From Theropithecus gelada (lineage: Eukaryota; Chordata; Mammalia; Primates; Cercopithecidae): DNA of 64,000 nucleotides. The translations under genes were made by a program, and so were the position numbers. Under the pieces are notes generated by a model. The model was given only the letters and a program-made list of their open reading frames with translations. It was not told the origin of the DNA and made no database searches. The number at the start of each line of letters is the position of its first letter. The first letter of the stretch is position 1. Shown here piece after piece: positions 1 to 10,540 of the stretch. The DNA is taken from positions 1-64,000 of the forward strand of contig NW_020258004.1 of the NCBI RefSeq assembly GCF_003255815.1, read 5' to 3'.

Positions 1-118
1 TCTTTTTTGGTTCCATATGAACTTTAAAGCAGTTTTTTCCAATTCTGTGAAGAAAGTCATTGGTAGTTTAATGGGGATGGCATTGAATCTATAAATTACC
101 TTGGGCAGTATGGCCCCA
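1..118 (-). mobile_element. L1 ORF2 fragment, 5'-truncated, runs off the window
   Basis: Read on the minus strand this matches the part of L1 ORF2 downstream of the reverse-transcriptase core, with few differences from primate L1. The L1-like sequence stops near 118, which is the 5' truncation. The more 3' part of the element must lie to the left of the window. A separate L1 3' end in the same orientation begins about 80 bases to the right. Confidence 0.85.
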
Positions 119-200
119 AAAACATAATTTTTAACAGATTATTAAAAATGTAAAGTGACTTCCTGATTTGGTTCCATTCAACATACTCTACAGAACATTC

Positions 201-395
201 TTTTTTATAAACTTTTATTTTAAGTTCAGTGGTACAAATACAGGGTTGTTACATAAGTAAACTTGTGTCAGGGGTTTGTTGTACAGATTATTTAATCACC
301 CAGGTATTAAGCCTAGTAGTCATTAGTTATTTTTCCTGATCATCTCTCTCCTCCCACCCTCTACCCTCTGAAAGGCCCCAGTGTGTGTTGTTCCA
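201..395 (-). mobile_element. L1 3'-end fragment
   Basis: On the minus strand this is the last ~190 bases of a primate L1 (3' UTR), ending in a degraded A-tail seen as a T-rich start at 201-217. It is strongly 5'-truncated near 395. A short repeat, cattct, lies at 196-201 and 394-399 and could be the target duplication, but six bases is weak evidence. Confidence 0.85.
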
Positions 396-884
396 TTCTA
401 TATACAACATCCTTAATTCCATTAAGTACAAATTCTGTTTACCACCACACTTGTAGATTTTTAGTAAATTTTTCCATTGATATTAAGGATCCATTGGTGA
501 ACAGAAATATAGTAAATTGTTAAAGGAAAATATAAATATTTAAAGTGTTAATCCAAACAGAATAAAAATATATAACTAGTTCTTTTAACAACAATTTGTA
601 ATATGCATTCATTATATTTGTGTACACATTATTCTACTTGGCATGATATGTAATAAAAACTGTACTAATTTATTACATGATATGTAATAAAACTGTACTA
701 AGTTAAATCCTATACTGGAAATTAAAGATTGCCACCTTCATTCAACTTTAGAATATTTGAAGTTATACAGTAATAAAGAAAGGTGCAACAAAGCTTCACT
801 CTCCTCTTTTCCTTTCTTGCATGGACCTTAAACTGTATCCGATGTATGTAATTAGTTGTGTGAAAACCATGTGGCATCTTAGCC
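396..884. other. Unassigned AT-rich stretch
   Basis: I recognise no gene or repeat family here apart from the short tandem duplication at 642-708. Confidence 0.5.
642..708. repeat. 34-bp tandem duplication
   Basis: Two adjacent copies start with catgatatgtaataaaa at 642 and 676. They share the following actgtacta and differ by a one-base A-run indel and a few substitutions. Confidence 0.8.
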
Positions 885-1060
885 AATGGAAATACTACAG
901 GCTAAGGAGTAAGAGAGATTTGGTTCCATCACAAGTTTTGCTATTTTCTAAACATGTGACTTGACTTGAGAGTTTTCCCCACATTGAGCTTCAGCTTCTT
1001 TGCCTATAAAATCTAGATAATATTACTCACCTTTCAGAGTGAAAGCTCAACGAACACACT
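885..1060 (+). mobile_element. MIR fossil
   Basis: The layout follows the MIR core SINE: a region before 'gatttggttcc', a 'gtgacttgac' block, then 'cttctttgcctataaaat', matching the MIR motif normally read as tttcctcatctgtaaaat. It is highly diverged and the ends are approximate. Confidence 0.5.
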
Positions 1061-1327
1061 CATACACAAAGTATAAACAGCAGTCATATAATACATGCCA
1101 GCAAGTTGGAGCTATTATTACCAGCTTTTAGGTAAGAGAGTGTACGTTTCAGCTCATATTTGAATTTAGGAATAGCTTCAATCAAATTCCATATTGGTGC
1201 AGTCCAAATGAAGAAAATTATTCAGTCATTCAAAGTCAGTGATTTGCAATCAAACTTTAAAGGCACTTGTAAATTTTGGGGAAAATGTATCATTGCCTAT
1301 GGTAATTTTTGGATTTTGAGCAGTACC

Positions 1328-1728
1328 TGCTATGGTTTGAATGTTTGTGCCCCTTTAAAATTCATGTTGAAACTTAAACTCCAAGGTGATGGTAACAAGA
1401 GGTGGGGCCATGAAGTCATGAAGGCTCTACCCCCATGAATGGCATCAGTCCTCTTATAGAAGAGGGTTTAAAGACCTGCCTGGCCCTTCCATCTCTTCTG
1501 CCAAGCAAAGACATGACCTTTGTCCCGTTCTGCTCTCCCACCTTTCTCACCTATGTCAGGATGCTGCGAGAAAATGTCATCCATAGAACAGGCTCTCACC
1601 AGACACCAAATCTGCTGACACCGTGATCATGGGCTTTTCAGCCTCCAGAATAGTGAGGAATAAATTTCTACTGCTTATAATACCCAGCCTGTGGTATTTT
1701 GTTATAGCAGCAGGAATGGTTTAAGGCA
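1328..1728 (+). mobile_element. MLT1-type LTR (ERVL-MaLR)
   Basis: The element opens with tgctatggtttgaatgttt and ends with ...gttatagcagcaggaatggtttaaggca, the typical MaLR start and end. A poly(A) signal (aataaa) lies within 'gaggaataaatttct' near 1657-1665. The internal order (gaggtggggcc, catgaatggcatcag, ctcaccagacaccaaatctg, cagcctccagaa) follows MLT1A/B/C consensus. It is about 400 bp, full LTR length, with no internal provirus. No clear 5-bp target duplication remains. Two short open frames here are chance. Confidence 0.9.
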
Positions 1729-2179
1729 ATATTTATTCATGGAAAGGCATGCTCATCTATAAATGGGCCATAGCATGTGCATTGATAGAAGCACAGAAAA
1801 AAAAATGCTTTAAATGTATACATTGATTTTAGTAAACCCAGTTCTACTCTTTACAAGTTCGTATGTTATATCATGCTTGCTGAGGCAGCCATGGAGTGGA
1901 GCTGCTTGGCTTTTCCTTCAAGAAAGAACTTGCTGCAAAAAGTGCAGGTAGCTGACAGCACCCTAATGCAGTACCTTTTCGACCTACTACAGTCTTCAAG
2001 CCACAGCTGCTCTCACCGGGAAGTTTCCAGCCAATGAATAAGTGTGCTGGGGGTGCTAGGGCCCAGCCATTTCTGCAAAACATATACTTTCTCTATAGGA
2101 AATCTTTGCACCAGAACTTCTCATTAGTTTGAGAGCAAGACTTGCAGCTGCATCATAGCCTAATGTTCTTCCCACTCAA
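1729..2179. other. Unassigned stretch
   Basis: No recognised gene or repeat. It contains a relatively GC-rich part at 1880-2080. This may be the 5' part of the LTR-like sequence that follows. Confidence 0.4.
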
Positions 2180-2361
2180 TCCCTGCTCCTACTCACTCTC
2201 AAGTCATAGTACTTGCTGTAGAAGTAGTACCTCCTTATCTGGAGGCTTTCCTGCCTACTTTTGCCCCTGCTACCCTTCATCTTCCACGAGTGTAACCTCC
2301 CAGTAAATCTCCAGCACTTGCTTCTATCTTAGCTTCTGTTTCCTGGAGGACCTGAATTGAC
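2180..2361 (+). mobile_element. Possible ancient LTR 3' end
   Basis: The stretch ends with an agtaaatctccagcacttgc block, then cttagcttctgtttcctgga, then gacctgaattgacaca. This order (poly(A) signal, short spacer, 'tctgcttcctggagaacc', terminal CA) is common to old ERVL/ERV1 LTR 3' ends. The family is not identified. Confidence 0.35.
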
Positions 2362-2889
2362 ACAGGGAAAATAAATATTCTTGCCCAAAAGGAACTTAGA
2401 ATCTAGAGTTGAATATAAATTATAATATAATATATAGTATAAATTAATTATATTACTATGACAGTAGGTACATTTTAAGCACATTATGATCAGTCTATTG
2501 AAAGCAAAATAATTGTAAACCTACCTTCCACCCTAAAAGCTAATAAGATTCAGTGACTTCATAGATATGTAGATATATGTTCTGCCATAATGTCCCAGGA
2601 ACAAATAGGACAGATATAGGGCAGTGGTTCTGCAAAAAATTTCAACTTTAACTATCAGATTTCACTATGGCTAACAAGCAGCTGTAGTTACTCCAACCAA
2701 CATTATCCAACATTATTGAAACCTTTTTCTTTTTGAGGAATTATGGAGTATGATTGACTCCTTGCTTCTGAACTCTGAGGAACCATTCTTGAGATTTATT
2801 GATGGCTAATTGAATTGATGCATAGACATACAAGCCGAAAAGTAATATTCAACAAGATATATGACAATATATCCAACATATTTATTTAT
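2362..2889. other. Unassigned AT-rich stretch
   Basis: No gene or repeat recognised. It includes an AT-rich run at 2410-2460. Confidence 0.45.
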
Positions 2890-3490
2890 TTTACAAATAT
2901 TTGCTATGCCTTATGGGCAAAGCTCACTGAAAGTGCCTAGAACTACTGGAAAGTTATAACATTGAAAGAAATATGAATAGTCTCTCAAAGAACTTAGAGT
3001 CTAGTCAAGGAATTCAAGATTATTTGAATATTTCCATTTTTAAAGTCATACTTGCAAATTTAGAAATATTTGAAAATCAGGAGAAAGTCAGAAGAGAAGC
3101 AGATTAAAACAATAAAGATAAATGCAAGGCATCAACATGTTAAAGAGGCTAAAACAAAATGCTATGGCAGTCCAGAATAAAGAGCAATACCTGTCCTGGG
3201 TTGAGAGCAGAGAAAGTGGATATTATAGAAGATTTCACAAAGGAGGTGGAATTGGAGATAGGAGGGATGGGATATGGACTTAAGCACAGGCTTGAAGCTG
3301 TGCCCTGCACTGGAAGGAAAGTAACAAGGAGAGGAGAGCACAATGGCAAGGATAAGTGAGGAGGTCTTGAGAGGAGGAGGGGCATTACCTCAGGTGTGCC
3401 GGCACAAAGAATAAATCAAGAGATATACGAGAAATACCGTTGGAGAGTTAAGTTGAGCTGGATATGGAGGGCTTTAAGTGCTACACAGAG
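2890..3490 (-). mobile_element. L2 LINE fossil
   Basis: The plus strand reads as the reverse complement of an L2/CR1-clade 3' half. It begins with a 'ttacaaatatttgctatgcc' 3'-end motif and continues with purine-rich sequence (ggaggtggaattggagata, gaggaggggcattac, tggagggctttaa) typical of the reverse-complemented L2 body. It is heavily diverged with no intact frame. Confidence 0.6.
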
Positions 3491-3504
3491 AGGTCTTACT
3501 TTAT

Positions 3505-3925
3505 ATACCCCATATGAAAACCAATCAATGTACTATGCCACATTACAGAATGAAGGGAAAAAATCATCATCTCAATTGATGCAGAAAAAAGCATTTGACA
3601 AAATTCAACACCTTCTTATGATTAGAAAAACAGTAAACAAACTGGGAATAGAAGAATATCATGTAAACAAAAAACCCATATGTGAAACACCCACAGTGAA
3701 CATGCTCAGCGATAAAATGCTAAAAGCATTTTCTTTAAGATCAGGAAAAAGGCAAGAATATCTGCTTTGCTACTTTCATTCAACATTGGACTGAAAATGT
3801 AAGCTATAGCAATGAGGCAAAATAAGTAAATAAAATGCATCCAAACTAGAAAGAAAGAAGTAAAATTATCTCGGTTTGCAGATGACATAATCTCATATAC
3901 AGAAAACCCTAAAGACACACATACA
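3505..3925 (+). mobile_element. Old L1 ORF2 fragment (reverse-transcriptase region)
   Basis: The sequence tracks the L1 ORF2 reverse-transcriptase domain. A block reads 'lqnegkksssqlmqkkafdk' in frame, the counterpart of the L1 'aidaekafdki' region. After a frameshift near 3790 comes rFADDiisY at about 3878-3900, containing the catalytic FADD motif. The frame is open only to 3794, so it cannot make a working enzyme. It abuts a (CA)n tract on the right. The divergence suggests an L1M-age copy. Confidence 0.85.
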
Positions 3926-3942
3926 CACACACACACACACAC
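3915..3942. repeat. (AC)n microsatellite
   Basis: Dinucleotide tract with one interruption (acacacatacacac...), directly after the L1 fragment. Confidence 0.95.
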
Positions 3943-4329
3943 CTGTTAGAAATTAATAAATGAATTCAGGAAGGTTCAGAAAAGAACAAGAGAATGACGA
4001 AAAAATGCACAGGTATGTTCTTTTACTCTGCGTGACCACCAAATTAAAACATCAGAACCATCTTTGACTTCAATGTCACAAATACCTCTGACAAACAAGC
4101 AAAACTTTTCTACACATTTGAAAAATATTTACAATAAAGAACAAGTGAGTTAGTCAACCTGAAGAGAGATCATGGAAAAGCACTTTGTATTTTTTTTTAA
4201 CTTTTTAAATATGTATTTCTACATTTGATACTGCTTTTATACTGAAACAAAATTTTTTCAACACATTTCACCATCAAAATAAGTATCAGATATTTATGTG
4301 CAAAGAACAAGGCATATTAAAAACATCAT
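3943..4329. other. Unassigned stretch
   Basis: No gene or family recognised; generally A/T-rich. Confidence 0.45.
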
Positions 4330-4905
4330 TTGGCGATTTAAGTTCTGGGTTGGAATGGGAGATTTAAGTTCTTGGTTGTGTCAGAAAGCTTTAAGCTCCA
4401 AGTGGCAGAAAACGTCAACTCAACTAGCTAAAATAATGAAGAATTATCATCTCATATAACTAGAAATCCAGGCCAGAAAGTTTCCAAAATTGGTTAATTC
4501 AGCAGCTCAGTAACATTAACAAGAACCCCAGTGATTTCCACCTTTCTGCTCTGCCACCCTTATCATCCTGGTTTGCCTTCAGTCTAGTGCCCCTCATGGT
4601 GGCAAGATGGCTGCCTCAGCTTAACGCATCAAATCCCAAAGGAATGTGCAGACAAAAAGAAGGGTGTCTGTCCTGTGTGTGTGTTTTCATGAGCCAGAGA
4701 TCCTTTAGAAGAAACTCTTCAGCAGACATTGCCTCCCGTTTCATTAGTCAGTTACTACAGCAATTCACATACCCCTTCTTAAACTGATCCCTGGCAAAGG
4801 GATTGGGGTTGCATGATTGGCTGAAGCCAGTCTAAATTAGCTCTGAGTCAGTGAGGTAGGGGTGGACACCCAAAAATTTAAGTGGAATGGCCTTGGGTTG
4901 GTGAC
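4330..4905. mobile_element. Ancient interspersed repeat, family not assigned
   Basis: Several blocks recur in a widespread old mammalian repeat: 'ccaagtggcagaaaacg' followed by 'catataactagaaatccagg', then 'catggtggcaagatggctgcc', then 'caaagggattggggttgcatgattggctgaagcc' (given here only as landmarks, each in short pieces). I cannot name the family from memory, and the ends are approximate. Confidence 0.45.
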
Positions 4906-5269
4906 CAACAATGCCTGCTGCATAATATCTCACCACTTTGTATGACTGTGTATGACACTTAACATCTATGAGCCATAATGTCATCATCTGTTAAATAAGA
5001 TATTTCATAAACTCCATGTCATTTTTAACTTGCTACTAATTATTCTTTATGAAAATGTATCATTCTCTTCAATTTTTTCTTCCCTTTAGTTGAATTTCTT
5101 GTTTTTATATTGACAGAAATTTAAGAAGGTGGTGGTTTAAAATTGCAGTGTTTCAGATGAAATAAACAGAACAAAAACTAGAAAAAAATTTGCAATTCAT
5201 ACACAGAAAAAGGACTTATTTCATATACACACACTCATATACACAAAAAAGAGAAGAAAAAGGACATCT
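4906..5269. other. Unassigned stretch
   Basis: A short MIR-like tail may be present near 4955-5010 ('atgtcatcatctgttaaat'). Otherwise nothing is recognised. Confidence 0.4.
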
Positions 5270-6090
5270 ACAATTAGGAAAAACTTCAGTTAAAAATGGG
5301 CAGTTTATGAAGAAACAGGTCCTGAAGGAAAAAATACAAATGATTCTTAAATACATTAGAATGACTCAGCTTCGGTCAAAAGAAGAGCAATGTGCATTAA
5401 AGCTAGGCTGTGATAACAGTTTTTACATGTAACACTGGCAAACATCCAAATGTTGGTAATGTCTTCTAGGGACAGAACTTCAAGAAAGCAGGAACTACGT
5501 ATGTTGCTTGTAGGACTGGAAATTGGGGAGGTCACAATGGAGGGTAAACTGCCTATAGCTTTCTGTATCACAAATGTACCTGCTATCTGACCCAGGAAAG
5601 CAACTTTTAAGAAATTACCCTACAGATGTACCTCTGGTAACAAGAAAATTTACTGCCAATTTGTTTCTTAAAACAAAAGACGATAGATATCAAAGTGTTC
5701 ATCAACAAAAGATTGGCTAAAAAATAGTGTACTGAATCCATATAGATAAATAATATAAATATCAGGAAAAGCAAAGAAAAAAGACTGAGATGCTCATATA
5801 TGTACTGATGTAAAAATATCTCTAAAAAGCATGTCTAAACAAATGCACATAATATGATACTATTTGCTCAAGAAAAGCAAAAATATATATACTAACATTT
5901 GCCTGTATTTACATAAAATATCTCATGAAGGATGCCTTAAAAACTAATTATATTGATTCCCAGTGGGAAAGGAAACTTGAAAACTGGGGTCAGAGTTGGA
6001 AGAAATATTTTTTTCCACTGTAAATTCTTCTACATTTTAAGTATTTAACTATATGATTGCACTGCTCATTCAAAGCTAAAGACAAATTTA
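5270..6090 (+). mobile_element. Old L1M 3' portion
   Basis: Blocks follow the ORF2 C-terminus and 3' UTR of L1M elements in order: 'aaaaatgggcagtttatgaag', 'ggcaaacatccaaatg', 'aaattaccctacagatgtac', 'gtgttcatcaacaaaagattgg', 'taaaatatctcatgaaggatg', 'ttcccagtgggaaagg'. It ends in a T-rich 3' UTR near 6080. It is diverged with no open frame. Confidence 0.65.
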
Positions 6091-6374
6091 CATTGTTATA
6101 ATAGATGACACAAAAATAAAGAGGTTGCTTCAACATCTATCTCATAAAATGTAACATTAATCATCAGTTGAAAAAATCCACAATATACATTTCTATCCAG
6201 GAAAAAAACACCTTAAACAATTTTTAAGTGTGTACAAGTAGATTTATGACAGCTTTTGCTAATTAATTACTGACTATCCCTAATTATGATGCATATGGGG
6301 TGATGATATTGGCTCACAACAGTGTATATCTGGAAATTGATTATGTATAGAAATAAAACCTCAGTATCCTATAT
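6091..6374. other. Unassigned stretch
   Basis: AT-rich, with nothing recognised before the small open frame that follows. Confidence 0.4.
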
Positions 6375-6389
6375 TTGACAGAGGCAGCC

Positions 6390-6587
6390 ATGTCGTCCAT
6401 TGACAAGAAGCGCCTTCAGGTGGAAAGGAGCCAATACATTTCCCAATTTCCTGGTTCATCTGCCACAAACCAGCAAAATATGATTAGACCCATGATACAG
6501 ACCAGCTCAAAGCTTCATATCATTATGGAGTTTGTTTTTTTTCTTAAAGATGGAAATCAATATCACAATTTAGGCAAGTACACATAA
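6390..6587 (+). other. Small ATG-led open frame, unrecognised
   Basis: An open frame of 65 codons starts at ATG 6390. A purine sits at -3 in the context gcagccATGt, a good initiation context. The first dozen codons (MSSIDKKRLQVER) contain two CpGs, unusual in this AT-rich setting, and the C-terminal half drifts into AT-rich sequence. I do not recognise the peptide. A possible splice donor, cag|gtggaa, follows codon 10. It may be chance, a retrocopy fragment or a short exon; no upstream or downstream exon was found. I favour non-coding. Confidence 0.15.
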
Positions 6588-7194
6588 TATTTATTTTGAA
6601 CACTAGACAACAAGAAAACTTCTCTGATTTTTAGTTACAGCAAGCTATTTTGGGAAAACGGTAACAGTTTAGGTTACAATCGGGGGACAACAAGAGAGTT
6701 GTCCAGAACAGTTTAATTAACCATTGCCTGAAATGGAACTCCTCTCTGTACATCCTGATTGCATCTCAACCCAACAATATAATTTTTGACTTCATATTCT
6801 AATATATTTGCGTATTTATTTGTAGTTATCTACCTACATGTACTTGTTTAGTAATAACTTATATGCACTATACGTTTTGCATAAGAAATATCAACTTTTA
6901 AAATATAAAGAGAAAAACAAATATAAATAAAAATTCTAATATTTACTTCTCACCTCCAATGTTAGGCATTCTCTGTGGTGTGCACACCCTAACATGGAAT
7001 ATCAAAAATTAGTTAACTTAGTAATTTTGTCATAATTTTCATACAATTAGACTTTTTTGTGATAATATTTATAAATATCTTTATCTAAACAGATAAAATG
7101 ACTTAGATAATTTCATTTATCTAAAAGATAGTTCACAATCCTGAACTACACATAAGGCTGTGTTTTGCTTGCTTTTAATGAAAAAAGGATTAAG
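6588..7194. other. Unassigned AT-rich stretch
   Basis: No gene or repeat recognised. Confidence 0.45.
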
Positions 7195-7615
7195 AACTAG
7201 TTATCACTGCCCTTAAGGAGCCTAGAACTTAGTAGGGATGTTGAAATCTATACTTTTATGTAAAAGATATATTATTATGACATGATAACTACAGTACGCA
7301 CCAGTGCTTTGGAGTTTAGAGGATAGAACATATGTCATCTAGACAGGAAGCTTCAAGAAAAGCTTGATTGAAACAGCTAGGGTACACCTTGGTTTTGTCT
7401 CATGAGAAGCCTTTCAATCAACAGAGGTGGCCATGGGCAGGGGATGGTGAGGCTGAGATGCCATTCCAGGCAGGTGGAGTGGCAGGAGCCATACAGGTAT
7501 AATTAAGTCCTTGTTCAAAGGACAATGAGAGGTCAGCTGGAAGTGTTAACTGAGAGTCAGGTTGTGGAAGGATTTGAAGTGCTAGCTAAAGCTTTGGGTG
7601 TTTACTTGGCACACA
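7195..7615 (-). mobile_element. L2 LINE fossil
   Basis: The plus strand shows the reverse-complemented L2 pattern: 'cccttaaggagcctagaactt', 'gacaggaagcttcaagaaaag', 'ccattccaggcaggtgg', 'gttgtggaaggatttgaag'. Diverged, no frame. Confidence 0.6.
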
Positions 7616-7634
7616 CCAAGAAAGCTCTGGAGCA

Positions 7635-7790
7635 TATACAATGGAACTGAAAGAACTCTAGGAGTTAGGACACCTGGGTTCTAGTGCTACTTATACTTCC
7701 TTGATTTGGGGAAAATTACTCAGTCTCCCTAAGCCTCATTTTCCTTCTCAGATGAAAGCTTTCTTCACTGATGATATTCTCTAGTTCCTC
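7635..7790 (+). mobile_element. MIR fossil
   Basis: The core runs 'gttaggacacctgggttctagtgc', 'aattactcagtctccctaagcctcatttt', the MIR order of gggttc box then ctcagtttcc box. Confidence 0.65.
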
Positions 7791-7916
7791 ATGGACTTTT
7801 CAGCCTGCCTTGGTTTAAGCTGGAGTCTGCTTAAAAGAATATCATCATAATCCCAAGGAGGATTATGGTTGCCTAACCTAGGGAGATGACAATGGAAGGT
7901 GGAAGTGGTGTCCACA

Positions 7917-7943
7917 GTAACAGAGTAAGTACTTCTCTGTTAC
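7917..7943. repeat. Perfect 9-bp inverted repeat
   Basis: gtaacagag at 7917-7925 and ctctgttac at 7935-7943 are exact reverse complements around a 9-base spacer. No function is implied. Confidence 0.85.
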
Positions 7944-8372
7944 AGGCTCTACCTTATAGGTTTGTCCAAAGGCAACTGTGAAGAAAGATGAAATTATTGA
8001 CATTGGCAAGATCATTCCACAGCAGCATAATGAGCAATTGGAAACAGGGGGTAAAGGTGTGAGAAAAATGCAAGATAATTTTAAAATTGTTAAACTACAT
8101 TACCCAAAGAATTTCAGTACCATTAACAGGGAGATTGGAATAGTAAAAGAAAAATATTCCAGAAGGAGGTGAGAACAGTTTGGAACCTATTAAATTAAAG
8201 TGAGTGAAAGAAGATTGTCAAGGTCAAAATGTCCAGCAAGTTGATAACTTAAAGCTAAGTTTGAGCATCATCCTTTATGAAGGGAAAATTAAAGATTAAT
8301 AAATGTTTTCAAAAAATTTATAAAGACATAGGGAAATACTCTGGAAATGTTTTCATGCAGAAACACAATAAG

Positions 8373-8390
8373 GTGTGTGTGTGTGTGTGT
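8373..8390. repeat. (GT)n microsatellite
   Basis: Nine uninterrupted GT units. Confidence 0.95.
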
Positions 8391-8604
8391 ACATTATATA
8401 CATAGATATATGTCAGAGAGTATGCATCTATATGTCCATAGAATAAAAGTAGGAACAAAATAATCAATTTCATTTATTCAGTCTACATTGTGACTATATA
8501 TGAACAAATGAATCTTTATAGTGTTTATACTCCTTCATTTTTCTATGCGCATATATAACTTTTTAAACAGAGAATATAACATATAAATTTAGTTCTTTAT
8601 TTTT

Positions 8605-9832
8605 TAGCATATTAATTTTATTTCACCTTTTAAGTTCAGAGGTACATGTGCATGATGTGCACGTATGTTACGTAGGTAAACTTATGCCACAATGGTTTGC
8701 TGCACAGATCATCCCATCACCTAGGTATCAAGCCCAGTGTCCATTAGTTATTTCTCTTGATGCTCTTCCTCTCCTCACACCCACCTTCAACAGGCCCTAG
8801 TCTGCGTAGTTCCCCTCCCTGTGTCCATGTGTTCTCATCATTCAGGTCCCAGTTATAAGTAAGAACATGTGGTGTTTGGTTTTCTGTTCCTACATTAGTT
8901 TGCTGAGGATAATGGCTTCCAACTCCATCCATGTCCCCTGCAAAGACATGATCTCATTCCTTTACATGGCTGCATAGTATTGTATGGTGTATATGTACTA
9001 CATTTTCTTTATCCAGTTTATCATTGATGGGCATTTGGACTGATTCCATGTCTTCACTATTGTGAATAGTGCTGGAATGAACATAGGCATGCATGTATCT
9101 TTATGATACAATGATTTATATTCATTTGGGTATATACCTAGTAATGAGATTTCTGGGTCAAACAGTATTTCTGCTTTTAGGTCTTTGAGGAATTGCCACA
9201 CTGTCTTCCACAATGGTTGAACTAATTTACACCCCCAATAACAATGTAAAAGTGTTCCTTTTTCTCTGCAACCTCAGCAGCATCTGTTGGGCTTTTTTGA
9301 CATTTTAGTAATAGACATTCTGATTGGCATGAGATGGTACCTCATTGTGGTTTTGATTCGCATTTTTCTAATAATCAGTGATATTGATCTTTTAAAAATA
9401 CGTTTGTTGGCCACATGTATGTCTTCTTTTGAGAAGTGTCTGTTCATGTCCTTTGCCTACTTTTTGACGGGGTTGTTTAGTTTTGTTTTTTTGTAAATTT
9501 GTTTAAGTTTTCTTGTAGATTGGATATTAGACCTTTGTCAGATGGATAGATTTCAAAAATCGTCTCCAATTCTGTAGGTTGTCTTTTCATTCTGTGATAG
9601 TTTCCTTTGCTGTGCAGAAGCTCTTTAGTTTAATTTGATCCCATTTGTCAATTTTTGCATTTGTTGCAATTGCTTTTGGTGTCATCATCATGAAATCTTT
9701 GTCCATGCTTATGTCTTGAATCATATTGCCTAGATTTTCTTTTAGGTTTTTTATACGGTTTTAGGTTTTACATTTAAGTCTTTAATCCATCTTATGTTAA
9801 TTTTTGTATATGTTGTAAGGAAGGGGCATTGT
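8605..9832 (-). mobile_element. L1 3' half (uninverted part of a twin-primed insertion)
   Basis: On the minus strand this runs from L1 ORF2 (near the 'cccttccttaca' block) to the 3' UTR and a decayed A-tail, seen as T-rich 8590-8625. It includes the ORF2 C-terminus. One open piece on the minus strand, 8998-9213, reads as GIYPNEYKSLYHKDTC and continues to the WIKKM block found in L1 ORF2p. Frameshifts break the rest. At 9832 the element switches abruptly to L1 sequence in the opposite orientation. No target duplication was found. It is older than the L1 at 37.4 kb. Confidence 0.95.
8998..9213 (-). pseudogene. L1 ORF2p C-terminal fragment
   Basis: A 71-codon open piece of the ORF2 C-terminal region, recognisable by GIYPNEYKSLYHKDTC and by TWNQSKCPSMINWIKKM near its end. 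The catalytic endonuclease and RT domains are absent from this half. It is a dead fragment inside the L1. Confidence 0.85.
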
Positions 9833-10540
9833 CTCAGCCCAAAAGCTTCTGAAGCTGATAAGCAACTTCAGCAAAGTCTAGAATACAAAATTCATGTGCA
9901 AAAACCGCTAGTATTCCTTTACACTAACAACAGGTAAGAAGAGAGCCAAATCGTGAATGAACTCCCATTCACAATTGCTACAAAAAGAATAAAATACTTA
10001 GGAATACATCTGACAATGAACATGGAGGATCTCTTCAAGGAGAACTACAAACCACTTCTCAAAGAAATTAGAGAAGACACAAACAAATGGAAAAATATTC
10101 CATGCTCATGGATAGAAAGAATCAATATTGTGAAAATAGCCATACTGCCCAAAGCAATTTACAGATTCAATGCTATTCCCACTAAACTACCATTGACATT
10201 CTTCAAAGAATTAGAAAAAAAAAAAAAAACTATTTTAAAATTCATATGAAACAAAAAAAAAAGCCCAAATATCTAACACAATCCTAAGCAAAAAGAATAA
10301 AGCTAGAGACATCATGCTACTCAACTTCAAACTATACTACAAGGCTACAGTAACCAAAACAGCATGGTACTAGCACAAGAACAGACATATAGATCAATGA
10401 AACAGAATAGAGAACTCAGAAATAAGACTGCACACTACAACCATCTGATCTTCAACAAATCTGACAGAAAAAAGCAATGGAGAAAGGACTCCCTATTTAA
10501 TAATTAATGGGAGAACTGGCTAGCCACATGCAGAAAATGG
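9833..10540 (+). mobile_element. Inverted 5' part of the same L1
   Basis: This plus-strand L1 ORF2 sequence starts at the 'agcttctgaagctgataagc' block and ends near 'gaactggctagccacatgcag'. In an intact L1 the next bases are exactly those with which the minus-strand half (8605-9832) begins. The two halves are therefore consecutive pieces of one L1 joined head to head, the structure made by twin priming. It contains the ORF2 fragment at 9953-10249. Confidence 0.93.
9953..10249 (+). pseudogene. L1 ORF2p fragment
   Basis: A 98-codon open stretch of ORF2p downstream of the RT active site, recognisable by MNELPFTIATKRIKYLGI, KENYKPLLKEI, IPCSWIERINIVKIAILPK and RFNAIPTKLP. It ends at a run of lysine codons in an A-rich tract. 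The frame is open by chance survival; no upstream ORF2 remains, so it cannot encode a working protein. Confidence 0.9.

Larger units (their letters stand above)
7791..8604. other. Unassigned stretch
   Basis: No gene or family recognised. It holds a small perfect hairpin (7917-7943) and a (GT)n tract (8373-8390). Confidence 0.45.

Noticed and set aside
1160..1626. Two consecutive plus-strand frames that could suggest a small gene
   Set aside because: Most of both falls in the MLT1-type LTR. There are no splice signals or codon bias.
3505..3925. Possible retron or other reverse-transcriptase system
   Set aside because: The FADD-containing segment sits in the L1 ORF2 order with L1-specific flanking blocks and is broken by a frameshift.
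9287..9496. 69-codon hydrophobic plus-strand frame resembling a small membrane protein
   Set aside because: It is antisense to L1 ORF2. T-rich antisense L1 sequence gives F/L/I-rich translations.
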